Positions 35,962 to 45,191 are shown, counted from the first letter of the stretch. The stretch is 64,000 nucleotides of DNA from Nocardia amikacinitolerans NBRC 108937 (GCF_001612615.1 NZ_BDAU01000022.1:62001-126000); one strand, 5' to 3'. The notes: a model not told the origin generated them from the sequence alone. Program-made: numbers and translations.

Positions 35962-36456
35962 ATGACCGAAACCTCGAAATCCAGGGGTAAGCGTGCGCTG
36001 TTCGGTCTGCTGTTCGGCCTGTTGTGCCTCTGTTTCGGTTCCGCGTCGCTGTTTTCGCTGGCCCAGCCGGTCAACGTGCTCGCCTACTGGCTCGGCTACG
36101 GGGACGCCATGCAGGTCGTGGTGACCAAAGGATCGACCGGCTCTAGTTTCGGGCGCGACGGCGAACCGGGCGAGGGACGAATTGTCTCCGACGGCGGCAC
36201 AGTTCGGCTCTACGGCGTGCGGGCGGGTGAGACGGTCACCGCCCGACCGCGCCTGATCGACCTGGGTGCGCAGCCGTACGCATACCACAGCGGGCTCCGC
36301 GCGGCCGAGGACCTGGTGTGGCTGATCCCCTCCGCGTTGTTCGGCTTTCCATTCGCACTGCTGATTCTCGGTGTGCTCGCCCCCCAGCGTCTGTCGCGAA
36401 TTACGCGGTGGCTGAACAGGCATTCCGACAAGTCAGGAGGGACCGCGTCGTTCTAG
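35962..36456 (+). CDS. Membrane protein, unknown function
   Basis: The product is 164 residues from ATG 35962 (MTETSKSRGKRALFGLLFGL). Helix 1 spans about 10-35 and helix 2 about 117-140. Between them lies an exported domain of about 80 residues with GRIVSDGGTVRLYGVRAGETVTARPRL split by glycines, probably a small beta fold. The C-terminus is basic and cytoplasmic. Topology resembles DUF3592-like envelope proteins, but I cannot assign a family. Confidence 0.6.
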   Translation: MTETSKSRGKRALFGLLFGLLCLCFGSASLFSLAQPVNVLAYWLGYGDAMQVVVTKGSTGSSFGRDGEPGEGRIVSDGGTVRLYGVRAGETVTARPRLIDLGAQPYAYHSGLRAAEDLVWLIPSALFGFPFALLILGVLAPQRLSRITRWLNRHSDKSGGTASF

Positions 36457-36719
36457 AGTGCCCGTCGTGCATTCTCCGTGGGCCCGCAAGTACAGGCCGT
36501 CGAAGCACCCGAGCGCACTTCAGCGAGCTCAGCTGAAGGCCAACTGGTGAGACTGGCGACTTGTAGCCGACGTCGACCAGCCCGTCGCAGGTCGCTTCGC
36601 GCAGGGCCCGACGGGTCCGTGCCGAGCGCTGCGGCCGGAGGTCGTCGATCTGATGATGATGCGGCCGGACGCCGGTAGCCTCGATCGCGGAGATCAGCGA
36701 GCGACGAGGAGGGCCTGAG

Positions 36720-37514
36720 ATGAGTCGAGCGGTTCGGATCGGAGTTCAGCTGCAGCCGCAGCACGCGCCCAAGTACGGGTTGATTCGCGACGCCGTGCTG
36801 CGGGCCGAGGACGCCGGTGTGGACGTCGTGTTCAACTGGGATCATTTCTATCCGCTCACCGGCGATCCGGTCGGCGCGCACTTCGAGTGCTGGACGATGC
36901 TGGCGGCGTTCGCGGAGCAGACCGAGCGGGTGGAGATCGGCGCGCTGGTCACCGGCGGCGGGTACCGGAATCCGGACCTGCTGGCGGATATGGCGCGGAC
37001 CGTCGATCACATCAGCGACGGCAGGCTGATTCTCGGCATCGGCGCAGGCTGGTTCCAGCACGACTACGACGAGTACGGCTACGAATTCGGCACGGCGGGA
37101 AGCCGTTTGGATTTGCTGAAGGAGAGCATGGCCCGGCTCACCGCGCGGCTGAAGAAGCTGAATCCGCAGCCCGTCCGGGAGATCCCGATTCTGATCGGCG
37201 GCGGTGGCGAGCGGAAGACGTTGCGCTTGGTCGCCGAGTACGCCGACATCTGGCACAGCTTCGCCGACCTGGAGGGGCTCCGGCACAAGAACGAGGTGCT
37301 CGCGCAGCACGCCGCCGCCGTCGGCGCCGACGCGTCCCGCATCGAGCGCTCGGTGCCGTGGCCCGGCGCGGATCTCGCGCCGAAGTTCGTCGAGGCCGGG
37401 GTCGGGCTGTTCACCGTCGGTGTGAGCGGCCCCGGCTACGACCTCGGCGAGCTCGAGCAGGCCATCCGCTGGCGCGACGAGGTGAACCCGGAACAGGTCA
37501 GCGGACTGGCCTGA
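36720..37514 (+). CDS. LLM-class F420-dependent oxidoreductase
   Basis: The product is 264 residues from ATG 36720 (MSRAVRIGVQLQPQHAPKYG). Luciferase-like TIM-barrel features: VDVVFNWDHFYPLTGDP, IGALVTGGGYRNPDLLADMARTVDHIS around the cofactor region, and LILGIGAGWFQHDYDEYG. The EIPILIGGGGERKTLRLVAEYADIWH block is the usual second signature. Members use F420 (or FMN) for hydride transfer. The substrate is unknown. Convergent with the P450 gene 18 bases away. Confidence 0.88.
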   Translation: MSRAVRIGVQLQPQHAPKYGLIRDAVLRAEDAGVDVVFNWDHFYPLTGDPVGAHFECWTMLAAFAEQTERVEIGALVTGGGYRNPDLLADMARTVDHISDGRLILGIGAGWFQHDYDEYGYEFGTAGSRLDLLKESMARLTARLKKLNPQPVREIPILIGGGGERKTLRLVAEYADIWHSFADLEGLRHKNEVLAQHAAAVGADASRIERSVPWPGADLAPKFVEAGVGLFTVGVSGPGYDLGELEQAIRWRDEVNPEQVSGLA

Positions 37515-37532
37515 GTCCGGGTTCCACCGCGA

Positions 37533-38789
37533 TCAGTTCGCCGAGTACTGAAGCTCGCCTGCCGCTGCCCCCTCGACGGGCGGCGACAGGCGGACCGGCA
37601 GTGCGGCGAGGCCGCGGATCAGCAGGCTCTTGCGCCAGCTGAGCTCGTCTATATCGCCGTCGAGCGACATCGCGGGGATCCGGTCGAGCAGCCGGGTGAG
37701 CGCGATGGTCGCCTCCATCCTGGCCAGCGCGGCGCCGACGCAGTAGTGGATGCCGTGGCCGAAGGCGATGTGCCGGTTGTCGGTGCGGGCGGGCTGGACG
37801 CCGTCCGGATCCGGGTACCGCTGCGGGTCGCGGTTGGCCGCCGCGAGGGAGATCATGACGAACTCGCCCGCGTCGATGTACTGACCGCCCAACGTGATCG
37901 GCGCGGTGGTGAACCTGGCCGTCGCCAGGTGCACCGGACCCTGGCAGCGCAGGATCTCCTCGATGTAGGCGGGGACGCCGGTGGGGTCCGCGCGCAGCCG
38001 CTCGGCGCTGGCCGGATCGCGCAGCAGCTCGAGCACCGCGTTGCCGATCAGGTTGACGGTGGTCTCGTGTCCGGCGGCAAGTAGCAGGAACAGCATCGAG
38101 ATGAGCTCTTGTTGATCGAGCCGATCGCCGTCGTCCTTGGCGACGATCAGCGCCGAGAGCAGGTCTTCGCGCGGGTCGGCGGTGCGCACGGCGATCAGTT
38201 CGGTGAGGTAGGTGAAGAAGCTGATACCGGCGCTGGTGCGTTCCTCGACGCTGGCCGACTCGTTCACCACGATCTCCGTCCACGCGCGGAAGTCGTCCTT
38301 GTCGTCGTCCGCGACGCCGAGCAGCTCGCAGATCACCATGATCGGCAACGGGAACGCGTAGTCGTCGAGGAGGTCGGCGGACTCCTTGGCGCTCAACTCG
38401 TCGAGCAGCGAGTCGGCGATCGCGGTGATGCGGGGGCCGAGGTCACGCACCGCGCGGCTGGCGAACGCCTTGGCCACCAGGCTGCGCAGCCGGGTGTGCT
38501 GCGGCGGATCGGCGAAGAGCATGTTCTCGTTGACGGCGCCCGCGAACTTCTCGGCTCCGCCGTTCTTGGCGATGGCCGCCTGGCCTTCGGGCGAGGTCAC
38601 CCGCTTGCTGATATTCGGCTCGACGAAGGCCTGTTTGGCCACGTCCTGATCGACGACCAGCCAGCTCAGCACTCCGTCCAAGCGGACGCGATGGATGGGA
38701 CCGCGTTCGCGCAACCTCCGGTAGACGGCGTGCGGATCCTGGTAGAAGTCGTCGTCGGTCAGCTCGATGATCTCGTTGGCGGCCGTCAC
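37533..38789 (-). CDS. Cytochrome P450
   Basis: The product is 418 residues from GTG 38789 (VTAANEIIELTDDDF), with AGGGGG upstream; the frame is open further upstream but out of family. I-helix oxygen-binding AGHETT, ExxR in EEILR, and heme loop FGHGIHYCVGAALARME are all present. The C-helix region has FADPPQHTRLRSLV. This is a soluble class I bacterial P450 needing ferredoxin partners, none of which is adjacent. Substrate unknown. Confidence 0.93.
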   Translation of the reverse strand: MTAANEIIELTDDDFYQDPHAVYRRLRERGPIHRVRLDGVLSWLVVDQDVAKQAFVEPNISKRVTSPEGQAAIAKNGGAEKFAGAVNENMLFADPPQHTRLRSLVAKAFASRAVRDLGPRITAIADSLLDELSAKESADLLDDYAFPLPIMVICELLGVADDDKDDFRAWTEIVVNESASVEERTSAGISFFTYLTELIAVRTADPREDLLSALIVAKDDGDRLDQQELISMLFLLLAAGHETTVNLIGNAVLELLRDPASAERLRADPTGVPAYIEEILRCQGPVHLATARFTTAPITLGGQYIDAGEFVMISLAAANRDPQRYPDPDGVQPARTDNRHIAFGHGIHYCVGAALARMEATIALTRLLDRIPAMSLDGDIDELSWRKSLLIRGLAALPVRLSPPVEGAAAGELQYSAN

Positions 38790-39172
38790 GAGGCGCCCCC
38801 TGTCCTCGACGCGGAGGCCGAACGTGAATCCAGGTAGGTCACTAGCCCTGTGTCCTTTCGAGGTCGAACGGTTCTGATTCAGTCCCGACGCAGTCTCGAG
38901 AAGCGGTGACAGCAGTGATCGCTCGCTGTCCGATCGTGGTGGTGCCGAGGCGAAGTCGGCCGCCTGCTGCATCGGTGGAACGTCGAGCAGTTTCGATCGG
39001 TGTGAACCTTGAACAAGCCACGGGGCCAAGTGCATCGACGAAATGTCCGCGTACCCGGGGCAAATTCCCGAGGGATTCTCGCACAACCGTGCCGCTCGGC
39101 TCGGAGTGACCCTCGTCGCGTCGGCCGCGCGTAGCTGTGGGTTCGCGGCAGTCCCCCGCTAGGGTCGGGAAC
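38790..39172. other. Divergent intergenic region, no gene seen
   Basis: These 383 bases lie between the divergent P450 and ABC-importer genes. No plausible reading frame, repeat or clear operator was found. Confidence 0.5.
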
Positions 39173-40966
39173 ATGGCTGGTCTGTCCGCCGCGCGGCGTC
39201 GTGCCCTGATCCTCTTGCTCCTGCTCGCCGTCGGCTTCACCGCGGCGGGCTGTGGTTCGGGCGACGATTCCGCAGGCACCAGAGACCTGTGCGCGCCGCC
39301 GGGACTGAGCGCGGCGTCCGCGGCGCCGACGAACCTCGCTTCACCCGCCACCGCGGGACCGGACCGCTACACCACCGCGAACACGGTCCCGCTGGAATCC
39401 ATCGATGTGACCAAGCTCGGGCTGATCACGCCGGGCACGCTCAGCGTCGGCACCCTCTCGGACGCGCCGCCGAGCATCTGCGTGAACTCGGCGGGGACCT
39501 TCACCGGATTCGACAACGAGCTGCTGCGCGCGGTGGCCGCGAAACTCGGTCTGCAAGTGCAGTTCTCGGGCACCGAGTTCTCCGGGCTGCTCGCGCAGGT
39601 GGCGGGTGGGCGTTTCGACGTCGGCTCGTCCAACATCACCACCACCGACGCGCGCCGCGAGCTGGTCGGCTTCACCAACGGGTACGACTTCGGCTACTTC
39701 GCCCTCGTGGTGGCCAACGGCAGTCCGATCAAAGGCTTCGCGGATCTGGGGCCGGGCACCAGGATCGCCGTCGTGCAGGGCACTGTGCAGGACGACTACG
39801 TGGTCAACACCCTGCGCCTTGACCCGGTGAAGTTCCCGGACTACAACACCGCGTACGCCAATCTGAAGACCGGTCAGGTCGACGCCTGGGTCGCGCCCTC
39901 CGCGCAGGCCGAAGGCGCGATCAAGCCGGGCGACGGCACCTCGGTGGTCCAGAACGCTTTCAGCCTGGACAATTTCGCGGCTTGGGCGGTGAACAAGAAC
40001 AACAAACCGCTGACCGACGCGCTCAACAGCGGCCTCGACGCAGTGATCGCCGACGGCACCTACGCCCGCCTCTACAGCGACTGGGTGCCGAGGCAGCTGC
40101 CGCCGGGTTGGAAGCCGGGTTCCAAGGCCGCGCCGACGCCGCAGCTGCCCGACTTCGCCGCGCTCGCCGCCGAGAACCGGACGGAAGAGAGCCAGGAGCA
40201 GAACGCGCCGAAGTCGACACTGCAACAGTTGCGGGAAACGTTCTTCGATTGGTCGCTGTACCGCAAGGCTTTTCCGGATCTGATCAAGACCGGTCTGCCG
40301 AATACCCTGATCCTGGCGCTAGTTTCGGGCGCGCTCGGCACTGTGATCGGCATGCTGCTCGCTGTCGCCGGGATCTCCCGCACGCGCTGGTTGCGTTGGC
40401 CCGCACGGGTTTACACCGATATCTTCCGCGGCCTGCCCGCCGTGGTGATCATCCTGCTCATCGGCCTCGGCGTCGGGCCGGTGGCGCGCAACATCACCGG
40501 CAACAATCCGTACTGGCTCGGCGCGGTCGCGCTGGCGCTGCTCGCCTCGGCCTATATCGGCGAAATCTTCCGTTCCGGAATTCAATCCGTGGAAGCAGGG
40601 CAGCTGGAGGCGGCGCGCGCGATCGGTTTCGGTTACCGGCAGGCCATGACGCTGGTGGTGATCCCGCAGGGCGTGCGCCGGGTGCTGCCCGCGCTGATGA
40701 ACCAATTCATCGCGCTCATCAAGGATTCCTCGCTGATCTACTTCCTCGGCCTGCTGGCCAGCCAGCGCGAACTGTTCGCGGTGGGCCGAGATCTCAACGC
40801 GCAGACCGGAAATCTCTCGCCGCTCGTCGCCGCGGGCCTGATGTACCTGGTGCTGACCATCCCCCTCACGCACCTGGTCAACTACATCGACCACCGGATG
40901 CGCACCGGACGGCCGGACCAGCCGATCGACGAGCTCGAGCAGGCCACCATCACCGAAGGGCGCTGA
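39173..40966 (+). CDS. Amino-acid ABC importer: binding lipoprotein fused to permease (GlnH-GlnP type)
   Basis: The product is 597 residues from ATG 39173. A signal peptide with lipobox FTAAGC (Cys27) leads a solute-binding domain of family 3 (about 60-320): GTLSVGTLSDAPPSICVN, GFDNELLRAVAAKLGL, ADGTYARLYSDW. A linker of about 50 residues precedes a five- to six-helix permease (about 375-585) with the EAA loop EAARAIGFGYRQAMTLVVIP. The fused design places the receptor in cis. The ATPase gene follows after three bases. Substrate probably glutamine/glutamate or another polar amino acid. Confidence 0.92.
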   Translation: MAGLSAARRRALILLLLLAVGFTAAGCGSGDDSAGTRDLCAPPGLSAASAAPTNLASPATAGPDRYTTANTVPLESIDVTKLGLITPGTLSVGTLSDAPPSICVNSAGTFTGFDNELLRAVAAKLGLQVQFSGTEFSGLLAQVAGGRFDVGSSNITTTDARRELVGFTNGYDFGYFALVVANGSPIKGFADLGPGTRIAVVQGTVQDDYVVNTLRLDPVKFPDYNTAYANLKTGQVDAWVAPSAQAEGAIKPGDGTSVVQNAFSLDNFAAWAVNKNNKPLTDALNSGLDAVIADGTYARLYSDWVPRQLPPGWKPGSKAAPTPQLPDFAALAAENRTEESQEQNAPKSTLQQLRETFFDWSLYRKAFPDLIKTGLPNTLILALVSGALGTVIGMLLAVAGISRTRWLRWPARVYTDIFRGLPAVVIILLIGLGVGPVARNITGNNPYWLGAVALALLASAYIGEIFRSGIQSVEAGQLEAARAIGFGYRQAMTLVVIPQGVRRVLPALMNQFIALIKDSSLIYFLGLLASQRELFAVGRDLNAQTGNLSPLVAAGLMYLVLTIPLTHLVNYIDHRMRTGRPDQPIDELEQATITEGR

Positions 40967-40969
40967 ACC

Positions 40970-41695
40970 ATGAGTGCATCTCTGACCGGAACCGGCCTGC
41001 ACCTGACCCTCGGCCGCAACCACGTGCTGCGCGGTATCGACATCCACGTCGACGCTGGCACGACCACCACCGTCATCGGACCGTCGGGCTCCGGCAAATC
41101 GACCCTGCTCCGGGTGCTCAACCGATTGCACGAGCCCGACCGCGGTGACGTGCTGTTGGACGGAAAATCCGTGTTGCGCGAGGACCCGGACCGGCTGCGT
41201 CAGCGCATCGGCATGGTGTTCCAGCACTTCAACCTGTTCCCGCACAAGACCGTCGCGGACAACATCGCGCTCGGGCCGCGCAAGCTGCGCGGTCTGTCGA
41301 AGGACGCGGCGCGGGCGCTGGCGATCGAGCAACTGGAGATCGTCGGGCTGGCGGACAAGGCCGACGCGCGTCCCGGCAATCTCTCCGGCGGCCAGCAGCA
41401 GCGGGTCGCGATCGCCCGCGCGCTGGCCATGCGGCCGGAGATCATGTTCTTCGACGAAGCCACCTCGGCGCTGGATCCCGAGTTGGTCAAGGGCGTGCTC
41501 GGGCTGATGAGCGAGCTGGCGTCGGGCGGTATGTCGATGATCGTGGTCACGCACGAGATGGGGTTCGCGCGCAGCGTCTCGGACAACGTGGTGTTCATGG
41601 ACCAAGGGCAGGTGGTGGAGACCGGCGCGCCGGAGGCGCTGTTCGACGCGGCTGAGACCCCGCGGTTGCGGAAGTTTTTGTCGCAGGTGCTCTGA
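40970..41695 (+). CDS. Amino-acid ABC transporter ATP-binding protein (GlnQ type)
   Basis: The product is 241 residues (MSASLTGTGLHLTLGRNHVL). Walker A GPSGSGKST, Q-loop MVFQHFNLFPHKT, signature LSGGQQQRVAIARA, Walker B IMFFDEATSALDPE and H-loop VVTHEM are all intact. It lacks the extra C-terminal domain of sugar importers, as usual for polar amino-acid systems. It is coupled to the fused binding protein-permease gene upstream and completes the importer. A 12-base palindrome GAAACCGGTTTC (41693-41704) overlaps the stop. Confidence 0.94.
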   Translation: MSASLTGTGLHLTLGRNHVLRGIDIHVDAGTTTTVIGPSGSGKSTLLRVLNRLHEPDRGDVLLDGKSVLREDPDRLRQRIGMVFQHFNLFPHKTVADNIALGPRKLRGLSKDAARALAIEQLEIVGLADKADARPGNLSGGQQQRVAIARALAMRPEIMFFDEATSALDPELVKGVLGLMSELASGGMSMIVVTHEMGFARSVSDNVVFMDQGQVVETGAPEALFDAAETPRLRKFLSQVL

Positions 41696-41995
41696 AACCG
41701 GTTTCACCGCCGCGGCTACCACCGCGCTCGCCGCGACCGAAGCTGCCAGTCCTCCGCTACCGCCGTTCTCAACGCTCTTCGGGCCGCCGCGCTCCGTGAC
41801 TACGGGTCATTCGGGCGCTCGCGCTCCCGACGACGCTCGCCTGGTGGTGGACGCGGACCCCGACGCGGTGGTGGTCAGCAACCACAGCAGGCGCCCGAGC
41901 GACAAGCGAATCTTTGGCAATCTATTCATGCGTGAGTGTTAATGTGTTGTTGTTCACAGATACACCTGTCCATCCTCATGGAAGAAGGCATTCTG
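41696..41995. other. Stretch without an intact gene: FMN-dehydrogenase remnant and promoter of the His-rich gene
   Basis: It contains a 25-codon remnant of an FMN-dependent alpha-hydroxy-acid dehydrogenase (41832-41906). Beyond it, ATTCATGCGTGAGT (41924-41937), symmetric at 10 of 14 positions, lies about 60 bases before the His-rich gene and could be a metalloregulator site; this is weak evidence. Confidence 0.45.
41832..41906 (+). pseudogene. Remnant of an FMN-dependent alpha-hydroxy-acid dehydrogenase (LldD-like)
   Basis: The plus-strand codons read DARLVVDADPDAVVVSNHSR followed by RPSDK. This matches the family pattern DARLAV..GADAVVVSNHGGRQLD, which contains the FMN/substrate-binding loop. 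The conserved GGRQLD is degraded to SRRPSD, and no coding sequence extends on either side, so it is a short relic. Confidence 0.5.
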
Positions 41996-42295
41996 ATGAC
42001 CACAGCACACGTCGAGCACACCGACCACGGGCAGCACGTCCACGGCGAGGGCTGCGGCCATGTCGCCGTCCCGCACGGCGACCACATCGACTACGTCCAC
42101 GACGGCCACCTGCACCGCGCCCACGAAGGCCACTTCGACGAATGCGAGCCCTCCGGCCACACCCAGTGCACCGCACACGACCACAAGCACGGTGAGGGCT
42201 GCGGCCACGTCGCCGTCCCCCATGGCGACCACGTCGACTACATCCACGACGGCCACCGCCACGCGGCCCACGACGGCCACTACGACGAACACTGA
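41996..42295 (+). CDS. Histidine-rich, probably metal-binding small protein with internal duplication
   Basis: The product is 99 residues from ATG 41996 (GAAGG eight bases upstream). About 27 of its residues are His. Two near-identical halves each carry HGEGCGHVAVPHGDH, [VI]HDGH and AH[ED]GH[FY]DE, so it arose by internal duplication. It has no signal peptide or membrane segment and is presumably a cytosolic zinc, nickel or cobalt store or chaperone. It stands as a single gene with a possible metalloregulator-like palindrome upstream. Convergent with the CHAT operon. Confidence 0.75.
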   Translation: MTTAHVEHTDHGQHVHGEGCGHVAVPHGDHIDYVHDGHLHRAHEGHFDECEPSGHTQCTAHDHKHGEGCGHVAVPHGDHVDYIHDGHRHAAHDGHYDEH

Positions 42296-42367
42296 GCCCC
42301 CCGCACCTCCGGCCGCAACGCCAACGCCTCCGCATACCCGCTCGAGGATCGCTTCGGGCGGGCGAGG

Positions 42368-43630
42368 TCAGGTGTGGAAGGTGGCTATGGCGGACCAGAG
42401 GAGGGGGGAGTGTTCGATGGCGCCGGTTTCGCGCCAAGTGGTGAGGCGGGTGCGGTGCCAGGTGGTGAGGGGGAGGAGGGGGGCGGGGTGGTCGTGGGCG
42501 GTGTCGATGGAGTGGATGAGGTCTTGCAGCGGCGTGGCGGTGGTGGCGCCGGCGAGGCGTTGGAAGGCCAGGTCGGTGGGGAGTGGCCAGCGGGTGGCGG
42601 TGACGAGTTCGGCGCCGCCGTTGATCATGGCGGCGATGAGGCCGAGTGCTTCGGTGAAGCGGAGGTCGCCGCCGCTTTCGCAGGCGATGAGGGCGACGCG
42701 GCTCGGAATCGGCCAAAGGTCAGGTCCTGCAATGGGTTCGGGAGCAAGCGTGTGCGTGCCGAGCAGGAGGTCTTTGGCCGAGAGCGGGCGGTGTGCGCGC
42801 AGCGGTTCGGCGAAGCCGGTGGTGTCGGCGGTGCAGGTCAGGTGTAGTTCGGCGTTCTCGCTTTGACCGGATTCCGGTGCCGCGGCCGTGACGTGACCGA
42901 CGTAGATCAGCCGCGACGCTCCCGCGCGGAGCGTTTCGGAGAGCCACGTGCGATCCAGGTCGGTGCGGCGGAAGACTTCGACGGGCTCCGCCACGACAGG
43001 CCGGAGGCGTTGCCCCGCAATGAGTTCGGCGACTCGTTCGGCGAGCGGTCGGGTGCCGTCCATCCGCCCGAGGACCGAACCGAGGACGGAGTCGGCGCGA
43101 AAACCCGGCACCCGCGGATCGAGGACCGCCACGACGGGCAGCTCACGGTCGGCGGCCCAGGAACGCGCGCGACGATCGGGTGCCTGCACGACACCCGCGG
43201 GCGCGAGCAGGCTGACATCGGCGAAATCGACGAGCCGCAAGGCGGGGTCGGGCGCGATGATCTCCCACGGCACCTGCGCCACCCGCGGCGAGGGTTGCAG
43301 CCGTATATGCGGACGGATTCCGCGCGTGTACAGATCGTGCAACTGCACCGCAAGGCCGTGAGGCAGCAGAGCGCGCGAGAGGGACTGAGCCAGAGCATAT
43401 TCCGCATCGCGCGAGGCAAAGGCTCCGGTGGTGAGCGCGCGCTCGAGCCCGCCGGGCACGTTGGGGTTGGGTAGCGCGTCGGTAAGCGCTCGCACGGCCT
43501 CCGTGATCGGACCACCCGGCAGCATCGTGGCACCGCGCGGCGCGGAATCGTCCACCCACCGCCAGGACATGTAGACGTCACCGGCATCGGCCATCCGTAC
43601 TACGACCGTCGGCTGGTCGGAGATAGTCAT
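42368..43630 (-). CDS. CHAT-domain (caspase-like) cysteine protease
   Basis: The product is 420 residues, last gene of a four-gene operon. The N-terminal 110 residues are unassigned. The CHAT domain follows: PWEIIAPDPAL at 121, predicted catalytic His246 in LIYVGHVTAA, catalytic Cys317 in RVALIACESGGDLRF, and GGAELVTATRWPLPTDLA at 338, all hallmark positions of the family. CHAT proteases work with TPR proteins, and the gene 46 bases upstream encodes one. By analogy with other TPR-CHAT systems it may be activated by its sensor partner to cleave a cellular or effector protein. Target unknown; no Cas genes or recognisable gasdermin are nearby. Confidence 0.85.
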   Translation of the reverse strand: MTISDQPTVVVRMADAGDVYMSWRWVDDSAPRGATMLPGGPITEAVRALTDALPNPNVPGGLERALTTGAFASRDAEYALAQSLSRALLPHGLAVQLHDLYTRGIRPHIRLQPSPRVAQVPWEIIAPDPALRLVDFADVSLLAPAGVVQAPDRRARSWAADRELPVVAVLDPRVPGFRADSVLGSVLGRMDGTRPLAERVAELIAGQRLRPVVAEPVEVFRRTDLDRTWLSETLRAGASRLIYVGHVTAAAPESGQSENAELHLTCTADTTGFAEPLRAHRPLSAKDLLLGTHTLAPEPIAGPDLWPIPSRVALIACESGGDLRFTEALGLIAAMINGGAELVTATRWPLPTDLAFQRLAGATTATPLQDLIHSIDTAHDHPAPLLPLTTWHRTRLTTWRETGAIEHSPLLWSAIATFHT

Positions 43631-43676
43631 GCTCGAGCCCCATAGCTCGTACGCCGTACCGCGTCTCTCGGTTCAC

Positions 43677-45191
43677 TCATACCGTCAGCACCCGTTCCTC
43701 GCGCACCGCGCGCCCATAACGCCGTTCGGCGGCGGCGATGTACTCGGCCAGCGCGATGTGCCCGTCGGGCGCGACCGCCAAGCGCGGCGGCGGCGCTACT
43801 CGCAATCCCGCGGCGGCGGCGACTTTGGCCAGCGCCGACCCGAGTTGTAGGGCGGATTCTCCGGCGGAGGCGGGCGTCTCGATCGGTGACAGAGGTTCGA
43901 GCGGCAGCTGCGGGTGCGGTTGATGATCGGTCGCGTCGACGTCCAACGTAGTTCCAGCGCATTGCGTTTCGATGAGGTCCGCGACGAGCGGTCCGTCGCC
44001 GCAGAGGTAGGCGAATCGGAACGCCAAACGCATGGCAGGGTCGGCGATCTCGCGGTTCCACTGGGCGCGCTGGTTGCCGTTCGGCAGCGTGTACCGCACG
44101 GCGTCGATGGCGATGGCCGCGGGCACCGCGACATCGCGGGCCAGCGCCAACAGCTCGGGCGTCGGCGAGTCGATGGTGTCGATCAGCGCTTCCAGCAGCA
44201 CGGCGTGCCGGAAATCGACCTGCGCGCAGTGCAATCCGAGACCGCGTGAGGCGTACGCGTCGAAAGCGGCGGCGAGCAGTTGCTGCCCCTCCTCGATACG
44301 AAACCCTTTGAAGGCCACCGTCGCGAGGCGAGTCTGCACGGCGGCGACGTCCAGCGCCGCGCCGGATGCTTCGAAGTAGAAGAGGCTGCGCCGGTACAGC
44401 ACCTCGGCCTGTTCGACGTCGTCGCGGTGCTCGGCGACGAATCCCATGATCCTGAGCCCGACTCCGGCGCGATACTCGAGTCCCGCCTGTTCGAAGTACT
44501 CCTGACTCGCCCGCAGCGGTTCCTCCGCCGCCTCGAACCGGTCGACCCTGGTGTACAGCGTCGCGAGATTCTGCTGGGTCTCGGCCAGCGCGTTGCGGTC
44601 GCCCGCCGCCTCGAACGCGGCCAGTGCTTGTTCGGCGAAGTCGATGCCGAGTTCCCTGCGGCCGGTCTCGAAGTAGGCGCCCGCCAGGTTCATCAGCGGA
44701 TGACCTGCCAGGTGTGGCGCGAAACGCTGTGCGACGTCCAGTGTTTCGGTAGCGAGTTCGATGACGCGCACCCATTGGGCGCGGTGGAACGCGACCGCCG
44801 TCAGGGAGAGCAGGCACGGCACGCGCAGCGCACCGAACTCGGGATTGTCCGCGAGCAGTGCCCTGGCCTGCTCGAGCGCCGCTTGCGCGTCGTCGAGCTC
44901 GCCGAGGTGCTGGAGCGCCTGCGAGTAGTTGACGAGCGTGGACGCGCGCTTCTCGACGGCGTCCTCGGGGATCTCCGCCAGCGCCGACCGGAACCGGACG
45001 ACAGCGCCCGCGTGGTCACCGAGTTCGTCGCACATGCTCGCCGCGTTCACCAGCGCACTGACCCGCACGCCGCCGGAGGTGGTGTCGACCGCGTGCTCGA
45101 AGATGTGCAGCGCCTCCGCGACCTCGCCGCGCTGATAGGCGGCGGCCCCCTCGTAGAGCAGTTCCAGGCCGGGCGGCGCTTCGTCGACCAT
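43677..45191 (-). CDS. Tetratricopeptide-repeat protein, CHAT partner
   Basis: The product is 504 residues. The ATG at 45191 overlaps the upstream stop by one base (TGATG), so translation is coupled. About seven to eight TPR units fill residues 5-340, for instance LNYEG-like AAAYQRGEVAEALHIFEHAV, LVNYSQALQHLGELDDAQAA, ETQQNLATLYTRVDRFEAAE and GFVAEHRDDVEQAEVLYRRS. A C-terminal region of about 160 residues (AMRLAFRFAYLCGDGPLVAD; then Pro-rich; then AEYIAAAERRYGRA) is not TPR. A sensor or adaptor role for the CHAT protease is inferred from gene order. Confidence 0.85.
   Translation of the reverse strand: MVDEAPPGLELLYEGAAAYQRGEVAEALHIFEHAVDTTSGGVRVSALVNAASMCDELGDHAGAVVRFRSALAEIPEDAVEKRASTLVNYSQALQHLGELDDAQAALEQARALLADNPEFGALRVPCLLSLTAVAFHRAQWVRVIELATETLDVAQRFAPHLAGHPLMNLAGAYFETGRRELGIDFAEQALAAFEAAGDRNALAETQQNLATLYTRVDRFEAAEEPLRASQEYFEQAGLEYRAGVGLRIMGFVAEHRDDVEQAEVLYRRSLFYFEASGAALDVAAVQTRLATVAFKGFRIEEGQQLLAAAFDAYASRGLGLHCAQVDFRHAVLLEALIDTIDSPTPELLALARDVAVPAAIAIDAVRYTLPNGNQRAQWNREIADPAMRLAFRFAYLCGDGPLVADLIETQCAGTTLDVDATDHQPHPQLPLEPLSPIETPASAGESALQLGSALAKVAAAAGLRVAPPPRLAVAPDGHIALAEYIAAAERRYGRAVREERVLTV

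Noticed and set aside
36453..37310. Long minus-strand frame opposite the LLM oxidoreductase
   Set aside because: Shadow of the plus-strand gene, which has luciferase-family motifs and a normal start.
42368..45191. CHAT/TPR pair as a Craspase (type III-E CRISPR) component
   Set aside because: No gRAMP/Cas7-11 gene or CRISPR array is nearby, and the CHAT and TPR parts are separate genes with two unrelated partners.
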